This document shows, piece by piece, positions 1 to 8,676 of a stretch of 64,000 bases of DNA. The position numbers and the translations under genes are program-made. The DNA is from an uncultured Bacilli bacterium (GTDB lineage Bacteria > Bacillota_I > Bacilli_A > RF39 > UBA660): the NCBI GenBank assembly GCA_910584305.1, contig CAJTZW010000002.1, positions 62,001 to 126,000 on the forward strand. Reading direction: 5' to 3'. Within the stretch, counting starts at the first letter, position 1. Every line of letters starts with the position of its first letter. A model generated the notes under the pieces. That model had not been told where the DNA came from. It saw only the letters and a list, made by a program, of their open reading frames with translations, and did no database searches.

Positions 1-215
1 CCACCCAAAATAGAGAGTCCAACAATATAGTCTTTTGAACAAAGTTCTAATATTTTTTCAATGGTCTTATCTGTAAACTCTTTTCCTAGCGAGAAATCAT
101 GAGTTTCAGGATTAAAGCACCCCTTACAATGAAATGTACATCCTTGCATAAAGATTGATACTCTAACTCCTGGTCCATTGGAGATATCCATTTTTCTTAT
201 TTTATTATATCTCAT
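1..215 (-). CDS. nrdG: Anaerobic ribonucleotide reductase activating protein NrdG (partial)
   Basis: This is the N-terminal 71 residues of a radical-SAM activase; the rest lies beyond the left edge. The family reduces SAM at a [4Fe-4S] cluster to place the glycyl radical on NrdD. The cluster motif CxxxCxxC is visible (C26, C30, C33, in GCTFHCKGC), preceded by the usual SNGPGVR stretch. The ATG lies two bases after the nrdD stop, with a GAGGAA ribosome site inside the end of nrdD, so the two are one operon and translated together. Identification is secure despite truncation. Confidence 0.95.
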   Translation of the reverse strand, partial: MRYNKIRKMDISNGPGVRVSIFMQGCTFHCKGCFNPETHDFSLGKEFTDKTIEKILELCSKDYIVGLSILG

Positions 216-217
216 GA

Positions 218-2377
218 TTATTCCTCAACATCTTTATTATCAATATGAATAACTCTTTCTTTAATTTCTTGGGTTCTTCCTTTATTCCAGAAATTTGCCC
301 CAATATATCCACAAGTACGACGTGCTACATTTAATTTGTCATGATCTCTATTTCCACAATTTGGACAATACCACTCTAAATCATCATCAATTAATATTTC
401 ACCTGTGTACCCACATTCATGGCAATAATCTGATTTCGTATTTAATTCTGCATACATAATATTGTCATAAATAAATTTAATTACTTCTAATACTACATCT
501 AAATTATTTGTTAAATTTGGTGTTTCAATATAAGAGATTGCTCCTCCTGGACTTAATCTTTGGAATTCACTTTCTAATTTCAATTTTGTAAATGCGTCGA
601 TTTCTTCAAATACTGGAACATGATATGAATTGGTAATATAATCTCTATCTGTAATTCCCTTGATACGCCCGAAACGTTCTCTTAAGCATTTAGCAAATTT
701 ATATGTGGTAGATTCAATTGGCGTCCCATATACACTGTAATCAATATCCTCTGCTTCTTTCCATTCATTACATTTATCTACCATATGTTGCATAACTTGT
801 AGCCCAAATTCTTTTCCCTTACCATTATCCGTATGGCTATGTCCTGTCATGTATTTTACACATTCGTAAAGGCCTGCATATCCTAGCGATATTGTAGAAT
901 ATCCATGGTGTAAAAGCTCATGTATGCTTTCTCCCTTTTTTAGACGTGCAAGTGCACCATGCTGCCAAAGGATAGGCGCTACATCAGAGGTAGCTTTACT
1001 CAATCTTTTGTGTCTCATTTGTAAAGCTCTATGGCATAATTCTAACCTCTCATCAAAAATTTGCCAGAAATTATCCATATCTTTATCAGAAGATAATGCC
1101 ACATCAACTAAATTGATACTAACAACACCTTGGTTAAATCTTCCATAATACTTAGGCTTACCATTTTCATCCACATATGGAGTTAAGAAAGAACGACAGC
1201 CCATGCATGGATAACATTGTCCATTTCCATTCTTATCAATTTTTAACTCCTTCATAATTTTTTCAGAAATATAATCTGGAACCATACGTTTCGCAGTACA
1301 TTCTGCTGCCAACTTAGTTAAATAATAATATTTAGAGTCCTCATGAATGTTGTCTTCTTCGAGTACATAAAGAAGTTTTGGAAATGCTGGGGTTATATAT
1401 ACCCCCTTTTCATTTTTCATACCCTGAATACGTTGGCGTAATACTTCCTCTATAATCATAGCTAGTTCTTCTTTATATTCTTCTGTTTCTCCAAGGTACA
1501 TACATACACTTAAGAATGGCGCTTGTCCATTTGTTGTTATCATAGAATTAATTTGATATTGGAAAGTTTGAACACCATCTGTAATCTCTCTTTTCAAATC
1601 TTCCTTTGCATATTTTTCACATTCTTCTTTTTTTAGTTTTCTATCTTTATACTTTTGTAAATGACGTTCATAACTTTCTCTTACAAATGGGGCTAAGTGT
1701 GTAAGCGTAATGGTACAGCCCCCATATTGACTAGAATTTACTGCTGTAATTAATTGGGTTGCAATGGTTACTGCAGTCCAAAAACGGTGTGGCTTTTCAA
1801 TCATAACGCCATTAATATTCGTCCCATTTTGAAGCATATCTTCTAAATCAATTAAATCACAATTATGAAGTGCATTTTGTGCAAAATAATCTGCATCATG
1901 GAAATGAATAATTCCATCCTCATGGGCTTGCACAATATCTTCTGGAAGTAAAAAACGTTTTGTAATATCTGTACTTGTAATTCCTGCCAAGTAATCCCTT
2001 TGCGTTGTAACTACCTTCGCATTCTTATTAGAATTTTCAGTATTCCAATACTCGCTTTCACCATCAATAAGCTCCTTAATGGCTAAATCAGTCGTATTGC
2101 TTTTTCGAACGAGTTCTCTTGTATATCTATATGTAATGTATTTTTTAGCAAGCTGATATTTTCCAATCGACATTAACTTCATTTCAATAATATCTTGAAT
2201 ATCTTCTACTAAAATTCTCTTCTTCCCTAGTTTTTCAATATATTTAATGATGTTTTTAATTTGTACGCTTGATGCTTGTTCATCATCATCTACTTCTTTA
2301 TTCGCTTTTAAAATTGCTTGTTCTATTTTTTCTGGACAATAATCTACCATATGTCCGTCTCTTTTGATTACCTTCAT
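218..2377 (-). CDS. nrdD: Anaerobic (class III) ribonucleoside-triphosphate reductase
   Basis: Converts ribonucleoside triphosphates to deoxyribonucleotides without oxygen, using a glycyl radical made by NrdG. The 719-residue protein begins with an ATP-cone (MKVIKRDGHMVDY onward, about residues 1-90), which in this family gives dATP feedback control. The centre carries the cysteine-rich catalytic stretch CYPCMGCRSF. The C-terminus has a zinc site of two CxxC pairs (CHECG and CPNCG) followed by the glycyl-radical loop RRTCGYIGANFW. Length and domain order are normal. The ATG follows an AGAGGTGG ribosome site. It is transcribed away from a Crp/Fnr-type regulator, with a shared operator between them. 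Confidence 0.98.
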   Translation of the reverse strand: MKVIKRDGHMVDYCPEKIEQAILKANKEVDDDEQASSVQIKNIIKYIEKLGKKRILVEDIQDIIEMKLMSIGKYQLAKKYITYRYTRELVRKSNTTDLAIKELIDGESEYWNTENSNKNAKVVTTQRDYLAGITSTDITKRFLLPEDIVQAHEDGIIHFHDADYFAQNALHNCDLIDLEDMLQNGTNINGVMIEKPHRFWTAVTIATQLITAVNSSQYGGCTITLTHLAPFVRESYERHLQKYKDRKLKKEECEKYAKEDLKREITDGVQTFQYQINSMITTNGQAPFLSVCMYLGETEEYKEELAMIIEEVLRQRIQGMKNEKGVYITPAFPKLLYVLEEDNIHEDSKYYYLTKLAAECTAKRMVPDYISEKIMKELKIDKNGNGQCYPCMGCRSFLTPYVDENGKPKYYGRFNQGVVSINLVDVALSSDKDMDNFWQIFDERLELCHRALQMRHKRLSKATSDVAPILWQHGALARLKKGESIHELLHHGYSTISLGYAGLYECVKYMTGHSHTDNGKGKEFGLQVMQHMVDKCNEWKEAEDIDYSVYGTPIESTTYKFAKCLRERFGRIKGITDRDYITNSYHVPVFEEIDAFTKLKLESEFQRLSPGGAISYIETPNLTNNLDVVLEVIKFIYDNIMYAELNTKSDYCHECGYTGEILIDDDLEWYCPNCGNRDHDKLNVARRTCGYIGANFWNKGRTQEIKERVIHIDNKDVEE

Positions 2378-2429
2378 TTTACATCCACCTCTCTGCTACC
2401 ATGATAACTATATCATATTTTTATAAAAT

Positions 2430-2453
2430 TAAATGTTGCAATTGCAACATTTA
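2430..2453. promoter_or_regulatory. Perfect 24-bp palindrome between nrdD and a Crp/Fnr-type gene; overlapping divergent promoters
   Basis: Positions 2430-2453 are a perfect inverted repeat with core TGTTG-N6-CAACA, the same geometry as the CRP consensus TGTGA-N6-TCACA. Each half contains TTGCAA, and each can serve as a -35: on the + strand TTGCAA (2442-2447), 17 bases, TATTAT (2465-2470); on the - strand TTGCAA (2441-2436), 18 bases, TATGAT (2417-2412). One dimer bound here would cover both -35 boxes. That the neighbouring regulator is the ligand is inferred from position. Confidence 0.8.
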
Positions 2454-2489
2454 TAAAAAAATGATATTATCTTATTAAGAGGTGTAAAT

Positions 2490-3119
2490 ATGGTAAATTT
2501 ATTTGATCATATTAGTGATAGGAATAAAGATAAATTGCTCAAATTATTAGAAGCAAATATCTTTACATTTAAAAAAGATTCTATGATTCTATCTACCATA
2601 AAGGAGGAGAATGTTATTGGTATTGTTAGCTCTGGCTATATTCAAATTGTCAGAAATGATTATAACGGTAATAGAACAATTATTGAGGAATTGGAAGAAA
2701 ATTCTATCTTCGGGTCTATGTTCTCCTCCATTTCTAATGATGAATATGATATTGTTACCAAAGAAGAATCTAAAATTATTATTATCGAATATGAAAGAAT
2801 TATTAGAAGCTCTAATAATAACTATTCTTTTTACAATCAATTCATACAAAATTTACTACAAATACTATCTGATAAAATTAATGAAAAAAATAATAGAATT
2901 GAAATACTTACAAAAAAAACAATTCGTAATAAATTACTAGAATACTTTAAAATCATTTCCAAAAAGAATGGCTCTAAAAATATTTATCTCCCCTTTAGTT
3001 TTACTGAACTTGCAGATTACCTAGCAATCGATAGAAGTGCTATGTCTAGAGAACTTAAAAATCTAAAAGATGAAGGATTCATTGAAATAAAATCAAGAAA
3101 AATTACCTTATTATATTAA
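2490..3119 (+). CDS. Crp/Fnr-family transcription regulator without cysteines
   Basis: A 209-residue regulator with an N-terminal cyclic-nucleotide-binding-type beta-roll (about residues 10-120), a dimerisation helix (about 120-145) and a C-terminal winged helix-turn-helix whose recognition region reads ELADYLAIDRSAMSRELKNL. It contains no cysteine, so it cannot hold an FNR-type Fe-S cluster; its signal is unknown. It is divergent from nrdDG across a perfect palindrome of CRP-like geometry, which suggests it controls anaerobic deoxynucleotide synthesis and itself. The ATG follows AAGAGGTG. Family assignment is firm; target and ligand are inferred. Confidence 0.9.
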   Translation: MVNLFDHISDRNKDKLLKLLEANIFTFKKDSMILSTIKEENVIGIVSSGYIQIVRNDYNGNRTIIEELEENSIFGSMFSSISNDEYDIVTKEESKIIIIEYERIIRSSNNNYSFYNQFIQNLLQILSDKINEKNNRIEILTKKTIRNKLLEYFKIISKKNGSKNIYLPFSFTELADYLAIDRSAMSRELKNLKDEGFIEIKSRKITLLY

Positions 3120-3232
3120 AAAATGTTATACAAAAAAGAACATCCTTATTCTAGATGTATCATACACTCTCACTAATAGGGGCTGTAGCGATGTATTGCC
3201 AAATTTTCTATTTATGTATATTTATTCTTCCA

Positions 3233-4363
3233 TTACCAATTGATATTACCATTAAATGAATTTATAAATTGTTTCAACTTATTGATATATTTTTTACTAC
3301 CTTCTAAGTTGCACAATTTTTCACATATTTTTTTTCGAATCCACTCTATCAAACAACAAATAATAAAAATACATAGTGACACTAAAACAATTTTAAGAAA
3401 TATTGTATAACTATCAAATGGTCCATTGTCTATTTTTAATATTTTATAAATATGATTTCTTACAATTTCATTATCATGAAGTAAGTAGATACCAAATACA
3501 AAGCTAGATACTTTATTTATCCAATGCATTTTACACTTAAGTGTTTTGAAAAATTCAAAATAAAAAATTGTCTGTATCATAACAAACGGAGTAGAATAAT
3601 TGAGATGAGTTGCTAAGATTCTTGAAGAAACCTCACTAAAAATAGAATCCATTCCATTTATTTGTGCTGCAAAATAATTTAGTAAAAAATTGGTAAAGCC
3701 AAGGAGGAAGAATCCACAGATTAAAAACATCCTATATCCATTTAAAGATATATTTTTAAAATGATATGTTTCTTTCAGTGGATATCTTCGTAAATATCCT
3801 CCTATCATATATATAAATATAAAATTAAAGAATGTATACCCATTATTCTCTACTACCCTATGTCCTGTTAAAAAAGGAATTATAGATAATACTATAAAAC
3901 ATAATATTATAAAATTTTTATATTCTTTTCTCGTTAATCGATCAATAAATTTATTAATATAATCGCTAAAAATATACATAATTAAATATATCTTAATAAA
4001 CCAATAATTATTTAAAGAAGTAATTCCTATATTATTAATAACTGTTACAATTGTATAATTTTGGACCCATCCTAGGCGGATTGCCACTGTTAGAATCAGT
4101 ATAGAATAAAATATAACTTGTAACAACAATTTAATTATTTTTGATAATTTAACAGTACTTTTTGATTGAAAATAACCAGATAATATTACAAATGAATTTA
4201 CATGTATAATAATTAAAAATAGAATAACTTGTAATACTATTCTGATTGCTGGGTTCATACAGTTTGTAATTACATTCCCATGTATAATCACATGCCATAC
4301 GACAATCAAAAACATTGATATAATTCTCATTAGTTCAAATTTTGAAGTTCTTATCTTTTTCAT
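3233..4363 (-). CDS. Membrane acyltransferase, family 3 (OatA/NodX-like)
   Basis: Integral membrane protein of about 376 residues with roughly ten hydrophobic segments. The start (KFELMRIISMFLIVVWHVIIHG) has the arginine and histidine of acyltransferase family 3 segment 1; this family O-acylates peptidoglycan, polysaccharides or lipids. No extracytoplasmic SGNH domain is attached, so a wall-polysaccharide or lipid substrate is as likely as peptidoglycan. The frame is open upstream to a TTG, but I prefer the ATG that gives MKKIRTSK; the ribosome site is weak at either. It stands alone between the regulator and the dehydrogenase. Substrate unknown. Confidence 0.85.
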   Translation of the reverse strand: MKKIRTSKFELMRIISMFLIVVWHVIIHGNVITNCMNPAIRIVLQVILFLIIIHVNSFVILSGYFQSKSTVKLSKIIKLLLQVIFYSILILTVAIRLGWVQNYTIVTVINNIGITSLNNYWFIKIYLIMYIFSDYINKFIDRLTRKEYKNFIILCFIVLSIIPFLTGHRVVENNGYTFFNFIFIYMIGGYLRRYPLKETYHFKNISLNGYRMFLICGFFLLGFTNFLLNYFAAQINGMDSIFSEVSSRILATHLNYSTPFVMIQTIFYFEFFKTLKCKMHWINKVSSFVFGIYLLHDNEIVRNHIYKILKIDNGPFDSYTIFLKIVLVSLCIFIICCLIEWIRKKICEKLCNLEGSKKYINKLKQFINSFNGNINW

Positions 4364-4437
4364 ATATATCCCAAAACCCTTTACTTTTCCTATCAATAGC
4401 GTATCATATATTCTTTATCGCGTCAATTATATAATAA

Positions 4438-4466
4438 CGAAAAAATAGGTAAATATACCTATTTTA
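4438..4466. terminator. Intrinsic terminator, bidirectional
   Basis: Ten-base-pair perfect stem AAAATAGGTA / TACCTATTTT with an AATA loop (4442-4465), overlapping the stop codon of the iron alcohol dehydrogenase. On the minus strand it is followed by a run of T. Confidence 0.8.
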
Positions 4467-5615
4467 AAATGCTTTTTCAAACAATTCTTTAATAGAATCT
4501 ACAGTAACTTCTCTTGGATTTCCACCCGTACAAGGGTCTTCATATGCTTTTTTTGCTAATACATCGAAGTCTTCCTTTTTTGCTCCTACTTCACGCATAT
4601 GTTGTGGAACTCCTAATCTTGTTTCTAAATTGCGAACGACTTCTACTACCTTGGTCACGGCTTCCTCATCTGTAATATTTTCCACATCAATATCAAAACA
4701 CCTCTCTGCCATGACTCTAAAGCGTTCTTTACAAACTGCACCATTCCATTCAAGAACGTAAGGTAAGAATAAGCTACATGCAATTCCATGTGCTACGTCA
4801 TAGGTAGCTCCCAGTTGGTGTGCCATCGAATGTACAATTCCAAGTCCCACATTAGAAAATCCCATACCTGCAATGTACTGGGCAAGCCCCATTTGCTCCA
4901 TCGCCTCTTTATCTTTATTCACTGCCTTCTCTAAATTATGATAAATTAATCTTATAGCCTCTAAATGAAACATATCTGTCATTTCCCATGCCCCTGCAGT
5001 GATATATCCTTCCATAGCATGTGTTAGTGCATCAAGGCCTGTCGATGCTACTGTTAATTTTGGCATTCCTGCCATTAATTCTGTATCGATAATGGATAAA
5101 ACTGGAATATCATGTGGATCTACGCAAACTAATTTTACGGTATTCTCTTCATCCGTGATTACATAATTAATGGTTACTTCTGCTGCTGTTCCTGCTGTTG
5201 TAGGAAGTGCAATTATAGGTAGTGATTTATTTTTTGTATCTGCAACGCCTACTAAACTTCTTACATCTGCGAAAGATGGATTTGTCATCACAATTCCAAT
5301 TCCTTTTGCTGTATCAATTACAGAGCCTCCACCAACTGCAATTAGATAATCCGCACCTACTTCTTTACATTTTGCAACGCCATTTTGGACATTTTGAATC
5401 GTAGGATTTGGTTTTACATCACTATAGATTTCAAATAAAATGCCTGTATCGTTTAACGTATCTATTACTTTTGTTGTAACACCTGCTTCTATCAAATTAT
5501 GATCAGTTACTAATAATGCTTTCTTATACCCTCTCGTTTTAATTTCATTTACAATCTCTTTTCTTGACCCCCAACCAAAATATGAAGTCTCATTTAATAC
5601 AATTCTTTTTGCCAT
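4464..5615 (-). CDS. Iron-containing alcohol dehydrogenase (FucO/DhaT type)
   Basis: A 383-residue group III alcohol dehydrogenase that interconverts aldehydes and alcohols with NAD(P)H. Visible are the dinucleotide-binding GGGSVIDTAKG loop and the iron ligands in DALTHAMEGY and in GIVHSMAHQLGATYDVAHG. Length is standard for the single-domain type (lactaldehyde reductase, 1,3-propanediol dehydrogenase, butanol dehydrogenase). It is a single-gene unit with its own terminator and a GGAGGTAATAAT ribosome site. In a fermentative anaerobe it likely re-oxidises NADH. The exact substrate cannot be read from sequence. Confidence 0.95.
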   Translation of the reverse strand: MAKRIVLNETSYFGWGSRKEIVNEIKTRGYKKALLVTDHNLIEAGVTTKVIDTLNDTGILFEIYSDVKPNPTIQNVQNGVAKCKEVGADYLIAVGGGSVIDTAKGIGIVMTNPSFADVRSLVGVADTKNKSLPIIALPTTAGTAAEVTINYVITDEENTVKLVCVDPHDIPVLSIIDTELMAGMPKLTVASTGLDALTHAMEGYITAGAWEMTDMFHLEAIRLIYHNLEKAVNKDKEAMEQMGLAQYIAGMGFSNVGLGIVHSMAHQLGATYDVAHGIACSLFLPYVLEWNGAVCKERFRVMAERCFDIDVENITDEEAVTKVVEVVRNLETRLGVPQHMREVGAKKEDFDVLAKKAYEDPCTGGNPREVTVDSIKELFEKAF

Positions 5616-5809
5616 ATTATTACCTCCACTATTATTATAACAGTATTCTATCGAAGTAGGATTAACTTAACACTTATATTTACAGTATTTTACATAATCT
5701 ATTTTATATTCTTTCTTGGTAATGTTCTTTGCTTATATTTTCATTAATATAGTTCTTTCGATAAAAGTCCACTTTTTCTATCAAGTTTAGAAAATAATAC
5801 AGTAATATA

Positions 5810-5844
5810 GGGCTGGGTAGAAATTATTCATTCCCACTCAGCCC
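5810..5844 (-). terminator. GC-rich hairpin after the 48-residue ORF
   Basis: GGGCTG / CAGCCC arms, extended by GT/AC pairs, around an AT-rich loop. It is unusually GC-rich for this window and overlaps the end of the small minus-strand ORF. The T run after it is poor, so it may be a terminator or only a structured 3' end. Confidence 0.4.
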
Positions 5845-5970
5845 CTTTAAATTTCTCAAATAGCATAAATATCCCTCCTTTAATATTTCCTCTAGTTTTG
5901 TACCATTATCTTTATGAATAAATTTAATATCTAAATTTCTTTTTTTACCACTTTTACTTACTCGTTTCAT
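5824..5970 (-). CDS. Small uncharacterised protein, 48 residues
   Basis: Open frame starting MKRVSKSGKKRNLDIKFIHK after a good GAGGTG ribosome site eight bases upstream of ATG 5970. It is basic at the N-terminus, then reads GTKLEEILKEGY, which could be an amphipathic helix. I do not recognise it. An AAGGAGG inside the frame precedes an out-of-frame ATG at 5866 giving a 12-residue peptide, so this may be the eroded remains of two genes. It is upstream on no obvious operon and ends in a hairpin. Real expression is uncertain. Confidence 0.4.
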   Translation of the reverse strand: MKRVSKSGKKRNLDIKFIHKDNGTKLEEILKEGYLCYLRNLKGLSGNE

Positions 5971-6059
5971 AGATCGTTCACCTCTATAAAATATATTATA
6001 AAAAAAGAAAATAATGAGTGTCTTTATTAGACAATTATTTTCTTAAAATAAAATAGTTC

Positions 6060-6377
6060 CTATTCTAGTATCTTACTAATATCCATTTTTCTGTATAAAA
6101 CTCTAACGATAGTTATTATTCTATCTTGTTCATTAATAGTGTAAAACATAAGAAAATTCTTCACTTTGAAACTTCTATATTCATTTTTCAAGAAATTTAC
6201 TTGTTGATAAATGGGATTATCATAAGGAAATTCCAAAATCTTATCAATACTGTCCACAAATAAATCTCGAAGTTTTCTAGCAGCAGTAATATTTTTTAAA
6301 TTATTGGAGATATAGTAAATAATATTATCTACATCTTTTTTTGCAATTGGTAAAAATTCTAATTTATACATATTCAT
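6060..6377 (-). CDS. RelE/ParE-family toxin
   Basis: A 105-residue toxin of the RelE/ParE superfamily: MYKLEFLPIAKKDVDNIIYY is the typical first strand and helix, and the C-terminal strands (SFKVKNFLMFYTI, ITIVRVLYRKMD) carry the usual arginine near the end. RelE members cleave mRNA on the ribosome and ParE members poison gyrase; sequence alone does not decide here, though the YRKMDIS tail resembles ribosome-dependent YafQ/RelE types. Its ATG overlaps the antitoxin stop by one base (TAATG), so the two are translationally coupled. Confidence 0.9.
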   Translation of the reverse strand: MNMYKLEFLPIAKKDVDNIIYYISNNLKNITAARKLRDLFVDSIDKILEFPYDNPIYQQVNFLKNEYRSFKVKNFLMFYTINEQDRIITIVRVLYRKMDISKILE

Positions 6378-6652
6378 TATCCTATAATATTATTAATACT
6401 TTTTACAACTTCATCTTTAGTATATCGTTTTGTAGTCATACTCATTTCTTGCTCTGCTTCTTTTAATTTATTATAAATTATTTCATCAAAATTATCTGAG
6501 CGTACTTCAAAAGGCAGTTTTTGTTCCCTTAATACTGCCTTAATAAACATATTTACTGCAGTTGAAACATTCATTCCAACACTATTACAAAACTGTTCAA
6601 ATCCTTTTTTATCATTAGCGTCTACCCGAACATTTAAAGTTAAAGATTCCAT
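6377..6652 (-). CDS. RelB/DinJ-family antitoxin
   Basis: A 91-residue antitoxin. The N-terminus MESLTLNVRVDANDKKGFEQ is the ribbon-helix-helix DNA-binding domain of RelB/DinJ (SLTLNVRVD strand, then the VGMNVSTAVNMFIKAVL helix-turn-helix). The C-terminal half is charged and would wrap the toxin. The frame is open further upstream, but GAGGGATAAT before ATG 6652 and the family length fix the start. The pair would repress its own promoter through the operators upstream at 6693-6734. Confidence 0.92.
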   Translation of the reverse strand: MESLTLNVRVDANDKKGFEQFCNSVGMNVSTAVNMFIKAVLREQKLPFEVRSDNFDEIIYNKLKEAEQEMSMTTKRYTKDEVVKSINNIIG

Positions 6653-6692
6653 ATTATCCCTCATTTCTATTACCATTATAGAACGTTTATAC

Positions 6693-6734
6693 GACAATGT
6701 CAATACAATGTATTTTATTTTTAATACACTGTAT
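6693..6734. promoter_or_regulatory. Triple ACANTGT operator of the toxin-antitoxin pair
   Basis: Three small palindromes: GACAATGTC (6693-6701), ATACAATGTAT (6703-6713) and ATACACTGTAT (6724-6734). Their centres (6697, 6708, 6729) are 11 and 21 bases apart, that is one and two helical turns, so ribbon-helix-helix dimers would bind on one face. They lie directly upstream of the antitoxin, as expected for autoregulation. Confidence 0.65.
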
Positions 6735-7040
6735 ATTAATATTATACACATAATTCAATCTAAAATGTATAAATATTTTAGTGAAGTATAAGCACTGCAT
6801 TTAAGGTAATGGCAAAACTTCCATTTGTTTTTTATGAATATTCTGATTTTTCCGTTAATGTTTAAAACATTTTGGGATATTTTCAAAAGTTATTGACAAT
6901 CTATCCATTGATTTTTTTGACGTATACGTCATTTTTGTTTAATGGTATTAAACTTGTCTCCTTCGCTGTAGAGTATTTTTCGGAGCTTTTTTCTACAAAA
7001 TATTGAAGATTATACTTATATTAAGATATAATTCTATCCA
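6735..7040. other. Gene-free stretch with a 14-bp palindrome
   Basis: About 300 bases with no convincing ORF between the toxin-antitoxin operators and ftsW. It contains the perfect palindrome TGACGTATACGTCA (6918-6931), flanked by A/T runs on both sides. That could be a weak bidirectional terminator or a protein-binding site. I see nothing else in it. Confidence 0.5.
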
Positions 7041-8129
7041 TTATGTATGTTTAGAAATATTTAGAAGGACTCCCATACTACATAAGGTAATAAGTAAACT
7101 ACTTCCTCCATACGACAAGAATGGTAGTGTTACTCCAGTGACTGGGATTAACCCAACAACAACCATGAGATTTAAACATGCCTGAAAGGCAAGGCCAAAT
7201 GTAATTCCAAAAGCTACATATTTACCAAATAGATCATTTGTATTTCTAGCAATATTAAATCCTCTGATAATAATCGTTAAAAATAAACTTGCTACAATTA
7301 CAACCCCCATAAAACCAAATTCCTCACTAATAATCGAAAAAATAAAATCGGTTTGTGGTTCTGGTAGATAAAAGTGTTTTTGCCTTGAATTTAAAAATCC
7401 ATATCCAAACAGTCCTCCTGGCCCGATTGCATATAGAGATTGTATAATTTGAAATCCACTGCCTAAAGGGTCACTCCATGGATTTAAAAAAGACAAAATT
7501 CTCTCTAAACGATATGGAGCCACTGCAATCAAAGCCACGATTCCAATTACGCCTACAATTCCAATTCTAAAGAAAAATTTAAAACTAACTCCACCTACAA
7601 ATAGAAGTCCAATCGACGTCATCATAATAATAACACCTGTACCAAAATCTGGTTGTAACATAATAAGTCCAAACACTAATAATACAAGTCCTAAAATTGG
7701 AAATACTCCTTTTTTTATATCTTTTAAATTTTTTTCATTTTTGCTCATATATTTAGAGATAAAGATAATAAGTCCTAGTTTAGCAAATTCACTTGGCTGA
7801 ATTCCAAAAGAGCCAATTCCAAACCAGCTACGACTTCCATTTCTAACAGTCCCAATTCCTGGAATGGCAACTAATATAAGCAAAATAAGGCATAAAAGTA
7901 ATATTTTATTACTATATTTTTCATATAGTCGATAATCGATTTTAACAATGATTGATATTAAAAATAACCCTATTAAAAAGAACAGCCCTTGATGTTTTAC
8001 AAATTTGAAAGCATCATCAAATTTATATTCTGCCCAAATGTAAGATGATGAATATACCATAATTATGCCAAATATACTAATGGTTAAAACAGCGATTAAT
8101 AAGATTATATCAATATGTTTCTTTTTCAT
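7041..8129 (-). CDS. ftsW: Peptidoglycan glycosyltransferase FtsW/RodA (SEDS family)
   Basis: A 362-residue polytopic SEDS protein that polymerises lipid II glycan strands. Ten hydrophobic segments are visible, with family stretches GIIMVYSSSY, IGSFGIQPSEFAKL, LQPDFGTG, GYGFLNSRQKHFYLPEPQTDFIF and a C-terminal GVTLPFLSYGGSSL. I prefer FtsW over RodA because it sits in a group with mraY and a class B PBP, its cognate transpeptidase. The true start is ATG 8129 six bases after GAGGTG, not the upstream in-frame GTG. FtsW and RodA are hard to separate by sequence, so the symbol is tentative. Confidence 0.85.
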   Translation of the reverse strand: MKKKHIDIILLIAVLTISIFGIIMVYSSSYIWAEYKFDDAFKFVKHQGLFFLIGLFLISIIVKIDYRLYEKYSNKILLLCLILLILVAIPGIGTVRNGSRSWFGIGSFGIQPSEFAKLGLIIFISKYMSKNEKNLKDIKKGVFPILGLVLLVFGLIMLQPDFGTGVIIMMTSIGLLFVGGVSFKFFFRIGIVGVIGIVALIAVAPYRLERILSFLNPWSDPLGSGFQIIQSLYAIGPGGLFGYGFLNSRQKHFYLPEPQTDFIFSIISEEFGFMGVVIVASLFLTIIIRGFNIARNTNDLFGKYVAFGITFGLAFQACLNLMVVVGLIPVTGVTLPFLSYGGSSLLITLCSMGVLLNISKHT

Positions 8130-8147
8130 AGGATTCACCTCTTTATA

Positions 8148-8614
8148 CTATATGTTTGTAAATAAAAAAAAGAAATCATTGTTTTCTTTTCCTATGAAAA
8201 AACAATTATTAAATAAAGATTTTATTGTACTCTTTATATAATGCTTTTTTTCTAAAACAAGGCAAGTTTCTTTTAAATAACCATACATGATTTGCTTATC
8301 AAGTGGTAAGTATGCTCTCTCAAAGACTAAAACACTATCCTCCAACCCACATTTTATACATCCACAATGTTTAAATGTTCGTCCTTCATAACTTTCATGG
8401 TCTATTCTAGAATAGACCAGAATATGTTCACAAGAATTATATTCTTCCGTTTTTACATCTGAGTATAAACCGATTTGCTTATTATATAGATTTTCATTTA
8501 TTTTCTGTAATTACAAATATTTTTTTACTATCTCATTTTCATGAAGTAAATTTATTTCTTCTACAATTTTTCTCTTTGCTTTATTAATTCATTATATTCT
8601 CTTACTTTACTCAT
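8148..8614 (-). pseudogene. Decayed gene, about 155 codons, one frameshift and one stop
   Basis: Starting at ATG 8614 behind AGAGGTTG, the reading MSKVREYNELIKQREK stops early (TTG TAG). Adding one base in the A5 run near codon 16 restores a frame that reads IVEEINLLHENEIVKKYL, then an in-frame TAA, then LQKINENLYNKQIGLYSDV and HCGCIKCGLEDSVLVFERAY to a stop at 8148. The intact form would have a coiled N-terminus and a cysteine-rich CGCIKC patch that could bind metal. I do not recognise the family. It lies just upstream of ftsW, and its last 65 codons remain open. A sequencing error would explain only one of the two lesions. Confidence 0.65.
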
Positions 8615-8676
8615 TATAAACAACCTCTTAACTCATAATTTTTATTACATTCAAATATCTAGCTTTTTATATAAAA

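Noticed and set aside
4464..5615. Rex operator upstream of the alcohol dehydrogenase
   Set aside because: TGTTAAGTTAATC upstream is only a loose half match to the Rex consensus and is not palindromic.
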